Notes: a model not told the origin generated them from the letters alone. DNA of 64,000 nucleotides from Protaetiibacter intestinalis (GCF_003627075.1 NZ_CP032630.1:2356001-2420000); one strand, 5' to 3'; positions 47,135 through 57,260 are shown, counted from the first letter of the stretch. Made by a program: numbers and translations.

Positions 47135-48772
47135 ATGGCAGACATCACGATCAGTCCCGACGAGATCCGCGACGCCCTCCGCGACTTCGTCGCCGGCTAC
47201 CAGCCCGGCGCCGCGGCGACCACCGAGGTCGGCACCGTCGTGGACGCGGCCGACGGCATCGCCCACGTCGAGGGTCTCCCCGGCGCCATGGCCAACGAGC
47301 TGCTCCGCTTCGCGGACGGCACGCTCGGCCTCGCGCTCAACCTCGACGAGAACGAGATCGGTGTCATCGTGCTCGGCGAGTTCACCGGCATCGAGGAGGG
47401 CCAGGAGGTCACCCGGACCGGCGAGGTGCTCTCCTCGCCCGTCGGCGACGGCTTCCTCGGCCGCGTGGTCGACCCGCTCGGCAACCCGATCGACGGCCTC
47501 GGCGAGATCAAGGCCGAGGGCCGCCGCGCCCTCGAGCTCCAGGCACCCGGCGTCATGCAGCGCAAGTCGGTGCACGAGCCGCTGCAGACCGGCATCAAGG
47601 CCATCGACGCGATGATCCCCGTCGGCCGCGGCCAGCGTCAGCTCATCATCGGCGACCGCCAGACCGGCAAGACGGCGATCGCGATCGACACGATCATCAA
47701 CCAGAAGGCCAACTGGGACTCGGGCGACGTCGACAAGCAGGTGCGCTGCATCTACGTCGCCATCGGCCAGAAGGGCTCGACCATCGCCGCGGTGAAGGGC
47801 GCCCTCGAGGACGCCGGCGCCATGGAGTACACGACGATCGTCGCGGCCCCGGCGTCCGACCCCGCCGGCTTCAAGTACCTCGCCCCCTACACCGGCTCGG
47901 CCATCGGCCAGCACTGGATGTACGGCGGCAAGCACGTGCTGATCATCTTCGACGACCTGTCGAAGCAGGCCGAGGCCTACCGCGCCGTGTCGCTCCTGCT
48001 GCGTCGCCCGCCGGGCCGCGAGGCCTACCCCGGCGACGTCTTCTACCTGCACTCGCGTCTGCTCGAGCGTTGCGCCAAGCTCTCCGACGAGCTGGGCGCC
48101 GGCTCGATGACCGGCCTGCCGATCATCGAGACCAAGGCGAACGACGTCTCGGCGTACATCCCGACCAACGTGATCTCGATCACCGACGGCCAGATCTTCC
48201 TGCAGTCCGACCTGTTCAACGCCAACCAGCGTCCCGCGGTCGACGTCGGCATCTCGGTCTCGCGCGTCGGCGGTGACGCCCAGGTCAAGTCGATCAAGAA
48301 GGTCTCGGGAACGCTCAAGCTCGAGCTCGCCCAGTACCGTGCGCTCGAGGCGTTCGCGCTGTTCGCCTCCGACCTCGACGCGACGAGCCGTCGCCAGCTC
48401 GAGCGTGGCGCCCGCCTCACGGAGCTGCTGCGTCAGCCGCAGTACTCGCCGTTCCCCGTCGAGCAGCAGGTCGTCTCGATCTGGGCCGGCACGAAGGGCA
48501 AGCTCGACAGCATCCCGGTGGAGGACGTGCTGCGCTTCGAGTCGGAGCTGCTCGACCACCTCGGTCGCAACACGAAGGTGCTCGACACCCTCCGCGACAC
48601 GAACGTGCTCGACGACGCGACCGAGGCCGAGCTCGAGAAGGCGGTCGACGCCTTCCTCGTCGAGTTCCAGCCCGGCGGCGGTGTCGACCTCGACGCCCCC
48701 GGCCACGAGGAGTTCGCGGCGACGGAGGTCGAGGACGTCAACCAGGAGCGCATCGTGAAGGGCAAGCGCTGA
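47135..48772 (+). CDS. atpA: ATP synthase F1 subunit alpha
   Basis: The 545-residue non-catalytic nucleotide-binding subunit. It has the Walker [10 protein letters not shown], the motif [15 protein letters not shown] and the alpha/beta signature [17 protein letters not shown]. The C-terminal tail is extended and acidic, ending [15 protein letters not shown] 54-nt gap separates it from atpH. Confidence 0.97.
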   Translation: MADITISPDEIRDALRDFVAGYQPGAAATTEVGTVVDAADGIAHVEGLPGAMANELLRFADGTLGLALNLDENEIGVIVLGEFTGIEEGQEVTRTGEVLSSPVGDGFLGRVVDPLGNPIDGLGEIKAEGRRALELQAPGVMQRKSVHEPLQTGIKAIDAMIPVGRGQRQLIIGDRQTGKTAIAIDTIINQKANWDSGDVDKQVRCIYVAIGQKGSTIAAVKGALEDAGAMEYTTIVAAPASDPAGFKYLAPYTGSAIGQHWMYGGKHVLIIFDDLSKQAEAYRAVSLLLRRPPGREAYPGDVFYLHSRLLERCAKLSDELGAGSMTGLPIIETKANDVSAYIPTNVISITDGQIFLQSDLFNANQRPAVDVGISVSRVGGDAQVKSIKKVSGTLKLELAQYRALEAFALFASDLDATSRRQLERGARLTELLRQPQYSPFPVEQQVVSIWAGTKGKLDSIPVEDVLRFESELLDHLGRNTKVLDTLRDTNVLDDATEAELEKAVDAFLVEFQPGGGVDLDAPGHEEFAATEVEDVNQERIVKGKR

Positions 48773-48828
48773 TCCGCTCCGGCGGTTCGCGCATCCACGA
48801 TCGACACACCGACAGGAAGAGATAGGAC

Positions 48829-49728
48829 ATGGGAGCCCAGCTTCGGGTCTACCGGCAGAAGATCCGCTCTGCCCAGACGACCAAGAAGATCACCCGTGCC
48901 ATGGAGCTGATCGCGGCGAGCCGCATCCAGAAGGCGCTCCAGCGGGTGTCGGCGTCGACGCCGTACGCCCGTGCGGTGACGCGCGCCGTCTCGGCGGTGG
49001 CCACGTACTCGAACGTGGGCCACGTGCTCACGACCGAGCCGGAGACGATCCACCGCGCCGCGGTGCTCGTCTTCACCTCCGACCGGGGGCTCGCCGGTGC
49101 GTTCAACGCGAACGTGCTGCGGGCGAGCGAGGAGCTCACCACCCTGCTCACCGAGCAGGGCAAGGAGGTCGTGCACTTCGTCGTCGGCCGCCGCGGGGTG
49201 AGCTACTTCAACTTCCGCAAGCGCACCCCGGAGCGCGCCTGGATCGGCGACACCGACGCGCCGAGCTTCGCGACCGCGCAGGAGATCGGCGAGGAGATCG
49301 TCGCCCGCTTCGTGCAGTCGACGGCCGAGGGCGGCGTGGACGAGATCCACATCGTCTACAACCGCTTCGTCTCGATGCTCACCCAGGAGCCCGAGGTGGT
49401 GCGTCTGCTGCCGCTCGAGGTCGTGGAGGGCGTCGAGGAGCCGGGTGGCGCCGAGGTGTTCCCGCTCTACGAGTTCGAGCCGGAGCCCGAGAAGGTGCTC
49501 GACGCGCTGCTCCCCGTGTACATCGAGAGCCGCATCTTCAACGCGCTGCTGCAGTCCGCCGCCTCCAAGCAGGCCGCGACGCAGAAGGCGATGAAGTCGG
49601 CATCCGACAATGCGGACAAGCTCATCCGCGACTACACCCGCCTCGCGAACAACGCGCGTCAGGCGGAGATCACCCAGCAGATTTCCGAGATCGTGGGCGG
49701 CGCTGACGCCCTCGGTTCGGCGAAGTAA
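48829..49728 (+). CDS. atpG: ATP synthase F1 subunit gamma
   Basis: A 299-residue central rotor shaft. The N-terminal helix [33 protein letters not shown] and the C-terminal helix with [39 protein letters not shown] form the coiled coil; both are shown only in part here as family hallmarks. AGGAAGAG lies upstream of the ATG. Confidence 0.96.
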   Translation: MGAQLRVYRQKIRSAQTTKKITRAMELIAASRIQKALQRVSASTPYARAVTRAVSAVATYSNVGHVLTTEPETIHRAAVLVFTSDRGLAGAFNANVLRASEELTTLLTEQGKEVVHFVVGRRGVSYFNFRKRTPERAWIGDTDAPSFATAQEIGEEIVARFVQSTAEGGVDEIHIVYNRFVSMLTQEPEVVRLLPLEVVEGVEEPGGAEVFPLYEFEPEPEKVLDALLPVYIESRIFNALLQSAASKQAATQKAMKSASDNADKLIRDYTRLANNARQAEITQQISEIVGGADALGSAK

Positions 49729-51213
<1,485 letters not shown>

Positions 51214-51215
51214 TC

Positions 51216-51473
51216 ATGGCCCTCAACGTCTCCGTCGTCTCGGCGGAACGCGAACTGTGGTCGGGCGAGGCCAAGCAGGTCGTCGCCCGCACCACGGTGG
51301 GTGAGATCGGCATCCTGACCGGCCACGAGCCCGTGCTCGGCATCCTGGCGCCGGGGGAGTCGCGCATCACCACGACCGACGGCACCGTCGTCAAGGCGCG
51401 CGTGGAGGACGGCTTCCTCTCGGTGCAGGGCGACACGGTCACGATCGTCGCGGGCACCGCAGAGCTCGTCTAG
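51216..51473 (+). CDS. atpC: ATP synthase F1 subunit epsilon, short form
   Basis: An 85-residue protein containing only the N-terminal beta-sandwich (LNVSVVSAERELWSGEAKQVVARTTVGEIGILTGHEP). The C-terminal two-helix domain, which blocks ATP hydrolysis in many bacteria and makes typical epsilon 120-140 residues long, is missing. The stop TAG at 51471-51473 is clean, with no continuation in another frame obvious, so this looks like a true short form rather than a frameshift. An in-frame ATG at 51183 lies inside atpD and is not used. Confidence 0.93.
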   Translation: MALNVSVVSAERELWSGEAKQVVARTTVGEIGILTGHEPVLGILAPGESRITTTDGTVVKARVEDGFLSVQGDTVTIVAGTAELV

Positions 51474-51497
51474 CCCGCGCCTGCCGGGCATGTCAGA

Positions 51498-51517
51498 CTC
51501 GGAGAAAACTCTCCGAG
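51498..51517 (+). promoter_or_regulatory. Perfect 8-bp hairpin over the first SipW-operon ribosome site
   Basis: CTCGGAGA (51498-51505) and TCTCCGAG (51510-51517) pair perfectly around AAAC. The right arm holds the start of the CGAGGA ribosome-binding region (51514-51519) of the gene starting at 51524, so the hairpin could hide it. It also lies 25 nt after the atpC stop and could end atp transcription, though no T-run follows. Which role applies is open. Confidence 0.55.
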
Positions 51518-51523
51518 GATCAC

Positions 51524-52120
51524 ATGACTGAGAAGACCGGTGCGGGCGCGCGGGCGAGGTCGGTCGCGCTCGTGCTCGTCGGTCTGCTGCTGGGTGGAGC
51601 CGGTGCGGTGACCACAGCCGCGGCGTGGAGAGACGACGTGTTCCTCGGCGCCGAGGCGACTCCGTCGACGTTCGACATCCAGGCGCGCACGGGGACCGTC
51701 GACCGCCATCCGACCGACCCTGACATCGCCCCGGTGTGGACGCCGGGAGCCTGGTACGACGTGGGGCTACCCGGTGACCCCGACACGCTGGTCGTGCCGA
51801 TCGTCGCTCCGACCGTCGGCGACCTGCACCCGCTGACGAGCTATGCGGTACCCATCGAGCTCTGCAACGACGGCGATGTGGACGGCGAGATCGCGGAGGC
51901 GATCATCACGACCGACACGGGGCTGGTCGAATTGACGAGCATCGATGTCGACACCATCGATGTGGGGACGACGATCCCGGCGGACTCGTGCGCGTCGGAT
52001 GGCGCCGCCGAACCGCTCTTCGGGTGGATCCAGTTCACGACGACGGACTTCGGGCATGACCTCGACGGTAGTGCGGGGCAGTTCTCGATTCAGATCTCCG
52101 TGGTGGGTGTCCAGCCGTGA
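51524..52120 (+). CDS. SipW-dependent-type signal peptide protein 1 (putative matrix/surface protein)
   Basis: A 198-residue exported protein. After a basic start and a hydrophobic helix (14-32) comes TAAAWRDDVFLG with Trp35, then FDIQ, which matches the alternate signal peptide (AxWxD...FD) processed by SipW-type peptidases, as in TasA and CalY. The mature part is Asp/Thr-rich, beta-strand-like, with two Cys (LCNDGD and DSCASD) that could pair. No sorting motif. Overlaps the next gene by 4 nt (GTGA). Function as fibre or matrix subunit is inferred. Confidence 0.75.
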   Translation: MTEKTGAGARARSVALVLVGLLLGGAGAVTTAAAWRDDVFLGAEATPSTFDIQARTGTVDRHPTDPDIAPVWTPGAWYDVGLPGDPDTLVVPIVAPTVGDLHPLTSYAVPIELCNDGDVDGEIAEAIITTDTGLVELTSIDVDTIDVGTTIPADSCASDGAAEPLFGWIQFTTTDFGHDLDGSAGQFSIQISVVGVQP

Positions 52121-53001
52121 GCGCACGCGAGATGGGGCTCGTCGCGGCAGGGATGGTGACCGGTTTCGTGCTGGTCATGGGTGTGTCGAGCGGGGCTCTT
52201 TTCGCCACCGAGGCTGCGTGGGTGGATGACGGGAAGGCCATCGTCCCCGTCGAGGCCGGCGCCATCGCGGACGACCGTGAACTGCCCTTCACTTCGGGCG
52301 ACGCCAACACGATCGTCGGAGACGATCCCGACGAATGGACCTGGACCAAGAGCGACAGCTCCGACGATCCGCCCGTTCCGAACGCCTTCTGCGCGGCGTT
52401 CGAAGTGTCCACGACGTCCGAGACGCCGGTGCCGTTCCGGGTCAGGGTGAATCTCGCCGTGCAGCCGTTCAACTTCCCGGCTCCGTTCGCGACAGGGGAC
52501 TACACGAGCAATGTCTGGGTCGATCCCTTCTCGTCGTGGGAGGAGACGCCGGACTTCGTGAACACCGGGTTGGTGGACATCGTCCCCTTCGAGAACGCGA
52601 CGATCTCGGCGAGCTCTCCGCTGACGATGAGGGTGTGCGCGAATGTGCCGGATCCGCCGTGGAGTCCGCCCGGGGACACGACCTACACAGTGCTCGCTCC
52701 CGTGCTGGACGTCAGCGGTGGGAACCCCTGCGTGACGCTGACGGTCGTGGGCCACACCCCCTACTTCCTCGGCTTCACCGCGAACTTCGACTATCACGCG
52801 CTGTTGGATGACGCCCTCACCGACGGCGTCATCACGCAAGCTCAATACGACTCGTGGTTGCCGCGGGTGTACTGGTGGGGGAGTACAGCCTCCGGTGTCA
52901 CGGGAGCCGACCACCTCGTCACCTTCACCGGCTACAACGCCCTGACCCGATTCGTCAATCTGTTCTCGAACGTCGTCCTGACCGCCTGCACCTACAACTG
53001 A
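52117..53001 (+). CDS. SipW-dependent-type signal peptide protein 2, larger
   Basis: A 294-residue exported protein. The hydrophobic helix (7-30) is followed by ATEAAWVDDGKA with Trp35, the same position as in protein 1. The mature domain is rich in Asp, Pro, Trp and Phe and has four Cys (NAFCAAF, MRVCANV, NPCVTL, LTACTYN), so two disulfides are possible. It is longer than typical TasA/CalY subunits and has no recognised domain; it could be an adhesin or fibre tip. GTG 52117 overlaps protein 1. Confidence 0.7.
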   Translation: MSAREMGLVAAGMVTGFVLVMGVSSGALFATEAAWVDDGKAIVPVEAGAIADDRELPFTSGDANTIVGDDPDEWTWTKSDSSDDPPVPNAFCAAFEVSTTSETPVPFRVRVNLAVQPFNFPAPFATGDYTSNVWVDPFSSWEETPDFVNTGLVDIVPFENATISASSPLTMRVCANVPDPPWSPPGDTTYTVLAPVLDVSGGNPCVTLTVVGHTPYFLGFTANFDYHALLDDALTDGVITQAQYDSWLPRVYWWGSTASGVTGADHLVTFTGYNALTRFVNLFSNVVLTACTYN

Positions 53002-53031
53002 TCACCACCCACCACCGAATAGGAGATCCAC

Positions 53032-53607
53032 ATGAACACCACACCAGCCCATGAGGGCCCGCGGCGTCGGGCCATCGCCCTTCGTATCGTCCTCGGAAGC
53101 GTCGCCGTGCTCGGCATCGGCGCGGCGGCCACCTCGGCTGCCTGGGTCGACGACGTGTTCTTCGGCGCGACCGCGACCGCGAGCAGTTTCGACCTGCAGG
53201 GCGCACCTCTCGGTGCGGCCGCGAACTGCGCTGCGGTGGCGGAGGGGGCCTGGGAGGACATCGCCGGCGGCACGGAGACCACCTCGACCGACTACGTCGA
53301 CATCACCACCACGGCGCTCGGCGCGATCGCCCCCGATGAGACCTACACGGTGCCGTTCTGCCTGCGCAACGCCGGAACGATCGGTGGCGATATCGTGGTC
53401 ACCGAGGTCACCGTATCCGGTGACCTGGTCGACGAGGGATACCTCGCCGACGCCGACGCCGATGCGACCCTGGCCTCTCCCACGATCGGCGCGTCGAATG
53501 CCACGGTCCAGGGCACGCTGACCATCGAGACCCCGGACACCTGGGACGACGGCGCCTTCGGTCTGGACGCCACCATCGTGATCCAGGTGACGGGGACGAG
53601 CGACTGA
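53032..53607 (+). CDS. SipW-dependent-type signal peptide protein 3 (putative fibre subunit)
   Basis: A 191-residue exported protein. Helix 14-36 is followed by SAAWVDDVFFGATATASSFDLQ (Trp38), the clearest copy of the AxWxD...FDLQ motif in the set. The mature part has alternating Thr/Asp-rich strands and two Cys (NCAAV, PFCLRN). It is similar in size and layout to protein 1, suggesting duplicated subunits. AGGAGAT lies 5 nt before the ATG. A 19-nt gap leads to the signal peptidase gene. Confidence 0.75.
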   Translation: MNTTPAHEGPRRRAIALRIVLGSVAVLGIGAAATSAAWVDDVFFGATATASSFDLQGAPLGAAANCAAVAEGAWEDIAGGTETTSTDYVDITTTALGAIAPDETYTVPFCLRNAGTIGGDIVVTEVTVSGDLVDEGYLADADADATLASPTIGASNATVQGTLTIETPDTWDDGAFGLDATIVIQVTGTSD

Positions 53608-53626
53608 CCCTCGACTTCCCGGTTCC

Positions 53627-54175
53627 GTGAGGACGCTCCGTCGGATCGGCGACACCCTGCTGTGGGTGCTCGCCTCCGTCGGCGTGCTCGCGGGACTGGT
53701 GTGGGCGGCGAATGCCGTCGGCTGGGTGCAACCGCTCATCGTCGTCTCGGGGTCGATGTCGCCGAAGATCGCGACGGGCGACCTGCTGTTCGCCGTGCCG
53801 GTGGAAGCCCGTGAGCTGCGTGTCGGTGAGGTCGCGACCCTGCCGAACCCGCAGACGGGCCGCTACATCACGCACCGGATCGTCGGGATCGAGCAGCTCG
53901 GGCAGGACTACCTCGTCACCATGCAGGGAGATGCCAACGGCACCCCGGACCCCGAGCCGTACCGCGTCGCCTCGGACGACAGGGTCTGGCATCCCGTGGT
54001 GACGGTCCCCGGTGCGGGGGCGGTGCTGGAGAGGGTCCTGCGTCCTGCGGTGATCGTCCCGGCCATCGTCGCCTTGGTCGCACTGATCGGGTTCACGATG
54101 GTGCCCTCCGGCCGTCGCCGGGCGCACGCCCATCGCGCGGGGGATCCGATCGATGAGCCGGGGGCGCGCGCATGA
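53627..54175 (+). CDS. Signal peptidase I, SipW/ER type (S26B)
   Basis: A 182-residue membrane peptidase that should cleave the three proteins upstream. N-terminal helix about 11-33; nucleophile Ser43 in VVSGSMSPKIATGDLL; His83 in RYITHRIVGIEQ takes the place of the Lys of ordinary SPase I; the conserved acidic box is MQGDANGTPDPEPY; a C-terminal helix at about 144-163 follows. The Ser/His dyad and two-helix layout are those of SipW and archaeal/eukaryotic enzymes. GTG 53627 is the first start in frame; the end overlaps the next gene by 4 nt. Confidence 0.88.
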   Translation: MRTLRRIGDTLLWVLASVGVLAGLVWAANAVGWVQPLIVVSGSMSPKIATGDLLFAVPVEARELRVGEVATLPNPQTGRYITHRIVGIEQLGQDYLVTMQGDANGTPDPEPYRVASDDRVWHPVVTVPGAGAVLERVLRPAVIVPAIVALVALIGFTMVPSGRRRAHAHRAGDPIDEPGARA

Positions 54176-54723
54176 GACGGCGATGGGTCGGAACGGCCGC
54201 CTTCGCCACCGTCGCGCTGAGCGCGATCGGGTTGGCCGCGGGTGGTGCGGCGCACGCCGCGCCACCCGAGCCGACCGTCTTCCTGCTGGAGTTCGACCTC
54301 CTCGAGCAGGGAGTGCCGCAGACCCGCAGCGACGACTTCTCGCTCGGTCGTGAGGCTCAGCTCACCGGGTTCTCGTGGTTGGAACGCGAGGGAGTCATGC
54401 AGGATGTCGACCTGCGGATCGAGGTGTGCGCGTCGAGCGGCGTCTGCGTCGACCCGCAGAACCTGGCCGGACCCGTGACGTTCGCGGCGGGTGCCACGAC
54501 GGTCACCGTCACGGCGACGCTGACGGCGCCTCCGGGAGAAGACCCGACCGGCAGCGTCCTCGGGCGACTGACCTTCACCGCGGACGACCGGTTGGGAGCG
54601 ACCGGGGTGGACGTCGGCGCGGCGGTGATGTGGGCGGCTGCGGTGCTCATGGTCGGATTCCTGTTGATCGCGCTCGTGCGCTCACGCCGCTTCGCGGATC
54701 GCGCCGACGCCGACGCACCGTAG
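54172..54723 (+). CDS. Sec-exported single-pass membrane protein of the SipW cassette
   Basis: A 183-residue protein with an ordinary Sec signal (cleavage likely after AHA, residue 29), an extracellular beta-rich domain of about 110 residues with Cys pair EVCASSGVCVD, and a C-terminal membrane helix (about 149-169) with a short basic cytoplasmic end (RSRRFADRADADAP). It lacks the AxWxD motif, so it should not be a substrate of the SipW-like enzyme. Overlap of 4 nt with the peptidase gene ties it to the operon; a membrane anchor or assembly partner for the fibre is possible. Confidence 0.6.
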   Translation: MRRRWVGTAAFATVALSAIGLAAGGAAHAAPPEPTVFLLEFDLLEQGVPQTRSDDFSLGREAQLTGFSWLEREGVMQDVDLRIEVCASSGVCVDPQNLAGPVTFAAGATTVTVTATLTAPPGEDPTGSVLGRLTFTADDRLGATGVDVGAAVMWAAAVLMVGFLLIALVRSRRFADRADADAP

Positions 54724-54732
54724 AGTGGAGCC

Positions 54733-55254
54733 ATGCTCATCGTGATGGCGGGACTTCCGGCGGCCGGCAAGAGCACGATTGCCGAGGTGGTCGGCAATCG
54801 GATGGGGCTGCCCGTCGTCTCCGTCGATCCGATCGAGACCGCGATCCTCTCGGCGGGCATCGACGCCGACCAGCCCACGGGGCTCGCCGCGTATCTCGTC
54901 GCGGGGGCGTTCGCGGATGCCGTGCTCGCGGGCGGCGGCAGCATCATCGTCGACGCGGTGAACGCCGTGAACCCCGCGCGGGAGCAGTGGGTGAAGCTCG
55001 CCGAGGCGCAGAAGGCGGAGATCCGCTTAGTCGAAGTGGTCTGCTCGGATGCCGAGCTGCACCGTGAGCGCCTCGAGGCGCGTGCGGCGCGACTCGCCGA
55101 GACCGCGCTCCCGGGGGCCTTCGCGGTGGAGCAGAGCCTCGACGAGTGGGAGGAGTGGTCGGGGGCCAGCGGCGCCATCGCCCGCATCACCCTCGACTCG
55201 GTGGAACCCCTCGGCGTCAACGTGGAACGCGCGCTCGCGTTCCTGCAGCGCTGA
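54733..55254 (+). CDS. Small P-loop kinase-like ATPase
   Basis: A 173-residue AAA_33-type P-loop protein. Walker A GLPAAGKST is at residues 7-15 and a conserved Asp in VSVDPIETAI follows, as in small-molecule kinases such as shikimate or chloramphenicol kinase-like families. The substrate cannot be told. TAGAGT (54721-54726), which begins with the stop codon of the previous gene, ends 6 nt before the ATG, so it probably starts its own leaderless transcript. Confidence 0.75.
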   Translation: MLIVMAGLPAAGKSTIAEVVGNRMGLPVVSVDPIETAILSAGIDADQPTGLAAYLVAGAFADAVLAGGGSIIVDAVNAVNPAREQWVKLAEAQKAEIRLVEVVCSDAELHRERLEARAARLAETALPGAFAVEQSLDEWEEWSGASGAIARITLDSVEPLGVNVERALAFLQR

Positions 55255-55255
55255 G

Positions 55256-55999
55256 GTGCTGATCCTGCTGCCGCCCTCCGAGACCAAACGGGAGGGTGGG
55301 GAGCCGGGGAGCCGGCTCGCCCTCGGACGGCTCTCGTTCCCGGGCCTCGCAGCGGCCCGGCGGACGGCCCTCGTCGCGCTCGAGGAGCTCGCGAAGGATC
55401 CGGAGGCCTCGGCCGTGGTGCTCGGCCTCGGCCCCACGCAGGCGCACGAGGCGGAACGTAATCGCCGCATCCGTCGGTCGCCGGTGATGCCCGCGATCGA
55501 CCGGTACGACGGCGTGCTCTACGACGCGCTCGACGCCGCGACGCTGCCGGATGCCGCCCGCGCCTTCGCGCAGGAGCACGTGGCGATCGCCTCGGCGCTG
55601 TTCGGCCTCACCCGCGCCCTCGACCCGATCCCGGCCTATCGTCTCTCGGCCGGCTCGCGCCTGCCCGGCCTGCGCCTGAAGCAGCTCTGGACGGCACCGA
55701 TCGGCGCGGAGCTCGCGCGCACACCCGGGCTCGCGCTCGACCTCCGCTCCGAGGCCTATGCGGCGCTCGGGCCGGTGCCCGAGCGGGCTGACGCGCTCTT
55801 CGTGCGGGTGGTCACCGAGGACGGTGGGCGACGGCGCGCGCTCAACCACTTCAACAAGGCGGGCAAGGGACGATTCACGCGCGAGCTCCTGCTCGCCGGC
55901 ATCGACCACCCGGACGCCGACTCGCTCCTCGCCTGGGCGTCGAGCGTCGGCATCCGCCTGGAGCCCGGTGCACCGGGTGAGCTCGACCTCGTGGTCTAG
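55256..55999 (+). CDS. yaaA: YaaA family peroxide stress protein
   Basis: A 247-residue DUF328/YaaA protein; E. coli YaaA lowers free iron during peroxide stress. Family blocks are the N-terminal LILLPPSETKREGG, LYDALDAATL, IPAYRLSAGSRLPGL and the C-terminal ALNHFNKAGKGRFTRELL. GTG 55256 lies 1 nt after the kinase stop. Its TAG stop overlaps the stop of the convergent tag gene in the tetranucleotide CTAG. Confidence 0.88.
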   Translation: MLILLPPSETKREGGEPGSRLALGRLSFPGLAAARRTALVALEELAKDPEASAVVLGLGPTQAHEAERNRRIRRSPVMPAIDRYDGVLYDALDAATLPDAARAFAQEHVAIASALFGLTRALDPIPAYRLSAGSRLPGLRLKQLWTAPIGAELARTPGLALDLRSEAYAALGPVPERADALFVRVVTEDGGRRRALNHFNKAGKGRFTRELLLAGIDHPDADSLLAWASSVGIRLEPGAPGELDLVV

Positions 56000-56583
56000 G
56001 AGGCGCGCCAGCACCCCACGAGGTGGTCGTCGACGAGACCCGCCGACTGCATGAGCGCATACATCGTCGTGGGTCCGACGAAGCGGAGCCCCGCCCGTTT
56101 GAGGGCGCGACTGAGCGCGGTCGCCTCGGCGGTGACCGCGGGCACCTCGGCGAACCCGGTCGGCCGCGGTCGGGGGTCGACCGGCACGAACGACCAGACG
56201 AGACGGTCGAGCGCGCCGGGATCGTCGGCGACGAGCGCCTGGATCACCCGGGCATTCGAGATCGTCGCCTCGACCTTCGCGCGGTTGCGGATGATGCCGG
56301 GGTCGGCCAGCAGCCGCTCGACGTCGTCGTCGTCGAAGGCGGCGACCGCGTCGAGGTCGAAGCCGCGGAACGCGACGCGGAAGGTAGGTCGCCGCCGCAG
56401 GATGGTGATCCAGGACAGCCCCGCCTGGAAGCCCTCGAGCGCGATCTTCTCGAACAGCGCCCGGTCGCCGTGCAACGGATGCCCCCACTCCTCGTCGTGG
56501 TAGCGGCGGTACTCGGGGTCGTCGCCGACCCAGCCGCAGCGGGCGAGATCGTCGTCGCCGACGACGAGCTCGGCGCGCGTCAC
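55996..56583 (-). CDS. tag: DNA-3-methyladenine glycosylase I
   Basis: Removes 3-methyladenine from alkylated DNA. The 195-residue protein has the N-terminal RCGWVGDDPEYRRYHDEEWG, the active-site region GFQAGLSWITILRRRP with the conserved Glu/Trp pocket, and zinc ligands Cys near 16, His near 29 and HLVGC near the C-terminus. GTG 56583 overlaps the stop of the upstream alkyltransferase gene by 4 nt, making an alkylation-repair pair. Confidence 0.93.
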   Translation of the reverse strand: MTRAELVVGDDDLARCGWVGDDPEYRRYHDEEWGHPLHGDRALFEKIALEGFQAGLSWITILRRRPTFRVAFRGFDLDAVAAFDDDDVERLLADPGIIRNRAKVEATISNARVIQALVADDPGALDRLVWSFVPVDPRPRPTGFAEVPAVTAEATALSRALKRAGLRFVGPTTMYALMQSAGLVDDHLVGCWRAS

Positions 56584-57152
56584 GCGGCGGGCTCCTCGCC
56601 GGGGAGGTCGAGCATCGGTGCCGGGTCGGCCCGGAGCGCGCCCGGGAGCCTGTGCGGGATGCCCTCGTGCTCGAGCAGCCAGGACTTCGTGGGGATGCCC
56701 TCGCCGCCGGAGTACCCCGTGATGAGGCCGCTCGCGCCGAGCACGCGGTGGCAGGGGACGATGATCGGCACGGGGTTCGCGCCGACCGCGCCACCCACCG
56801 CGCGGCCCGCCGCCGGGCGGCCCGTCGTCTGGCCGAGTTCGCCGTAGGAGATGACCTCGCCCCACTGCAGTTCCACGAGCTGCTCCCAGACCGCGCGTTG
56901 GAACTCGGTGCCGGAGGTGAGCGACACGGGGACGTCGAAGTCGTGGCGGCGCCCGTCGAAGTACTCCCCGAGCTGCCGGGCCGCGAGCCGCGTCACGGCG
57001 TCCGGTCGCTCGTCGAGCTCGTCGTGGGGGAGCAGGCCGTCGTGCTCGATCGAGAGGGAGATGATCGCGGAGCCGTCGCCCACGACCTCGATGCGCCCGA
57101 TCGGGCTGTCGAGACGCTGGAGCGCGACGGGCGGGGATGCGGGGGAGGTCAT
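56580..57152 (-). CDS. ogt: Methylated-DNA--protein-cysteine methyltransferase
   Basis: Suicide repair protein that takes the methyl group from O6-methylguanine. The 190-residue protein has the HTH region (SYGELGQTTGRPAAGRAVGGAVGANP) and the acceptor Cys134 in IVPCHRVLGASG. A 25-residue C-terminal tail is unusual but short. TACGCT on the minus strand ends 6 nt before the ATG. Not an Ada fusion, hence the Ogt-type name. Co-transcribed with tag. Confidence 0.92.
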   Translation of the reverse strand: MTSPASPPVALQRLDSPIGRIEVVGDGSAIISLSIEHDGLLPHDELDERPDAVTRLAARQLGEYFDGRRHDFDVPVSLTSGTEFQRAVWEQLVELQWGEVISYGELGQTTGRPAAGRAVGGAVGANPVPIIVPCHRVLGASGLITGYSGGEGIPTKSWLLEHEGIPHRLPGALRADPAPMLDLPGEEPAA

Positions 57153-57158
57153 GGCTCG

Positions 57159-57254
57159 AGCGTAACCGCCGCCGCCGACGCCGACCGGCGGGAATCGGAC
57201 ATCGCGTGGAGGGGCGCCGCCGGCGCGGGTAGGGGAGGAGAGGACGCGTACGCT
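57159..57254. promoter_or_regulatory. Divergent leaderless-type promoters (repair pair / reductase)
   Basis: The hexamer TACGCT appears on both strands: on the minus strand at plus-strand 57159-57164, ending 6 nt before the ogt ATG, and on the plus strand at 57249-57254, ending 6 nt before the reductase ATG at 57261. Identical element and spacing on both sides support use as -10 boxes. Confidence 0.55.
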
Positions 57255-57260
57255 CGGGTC

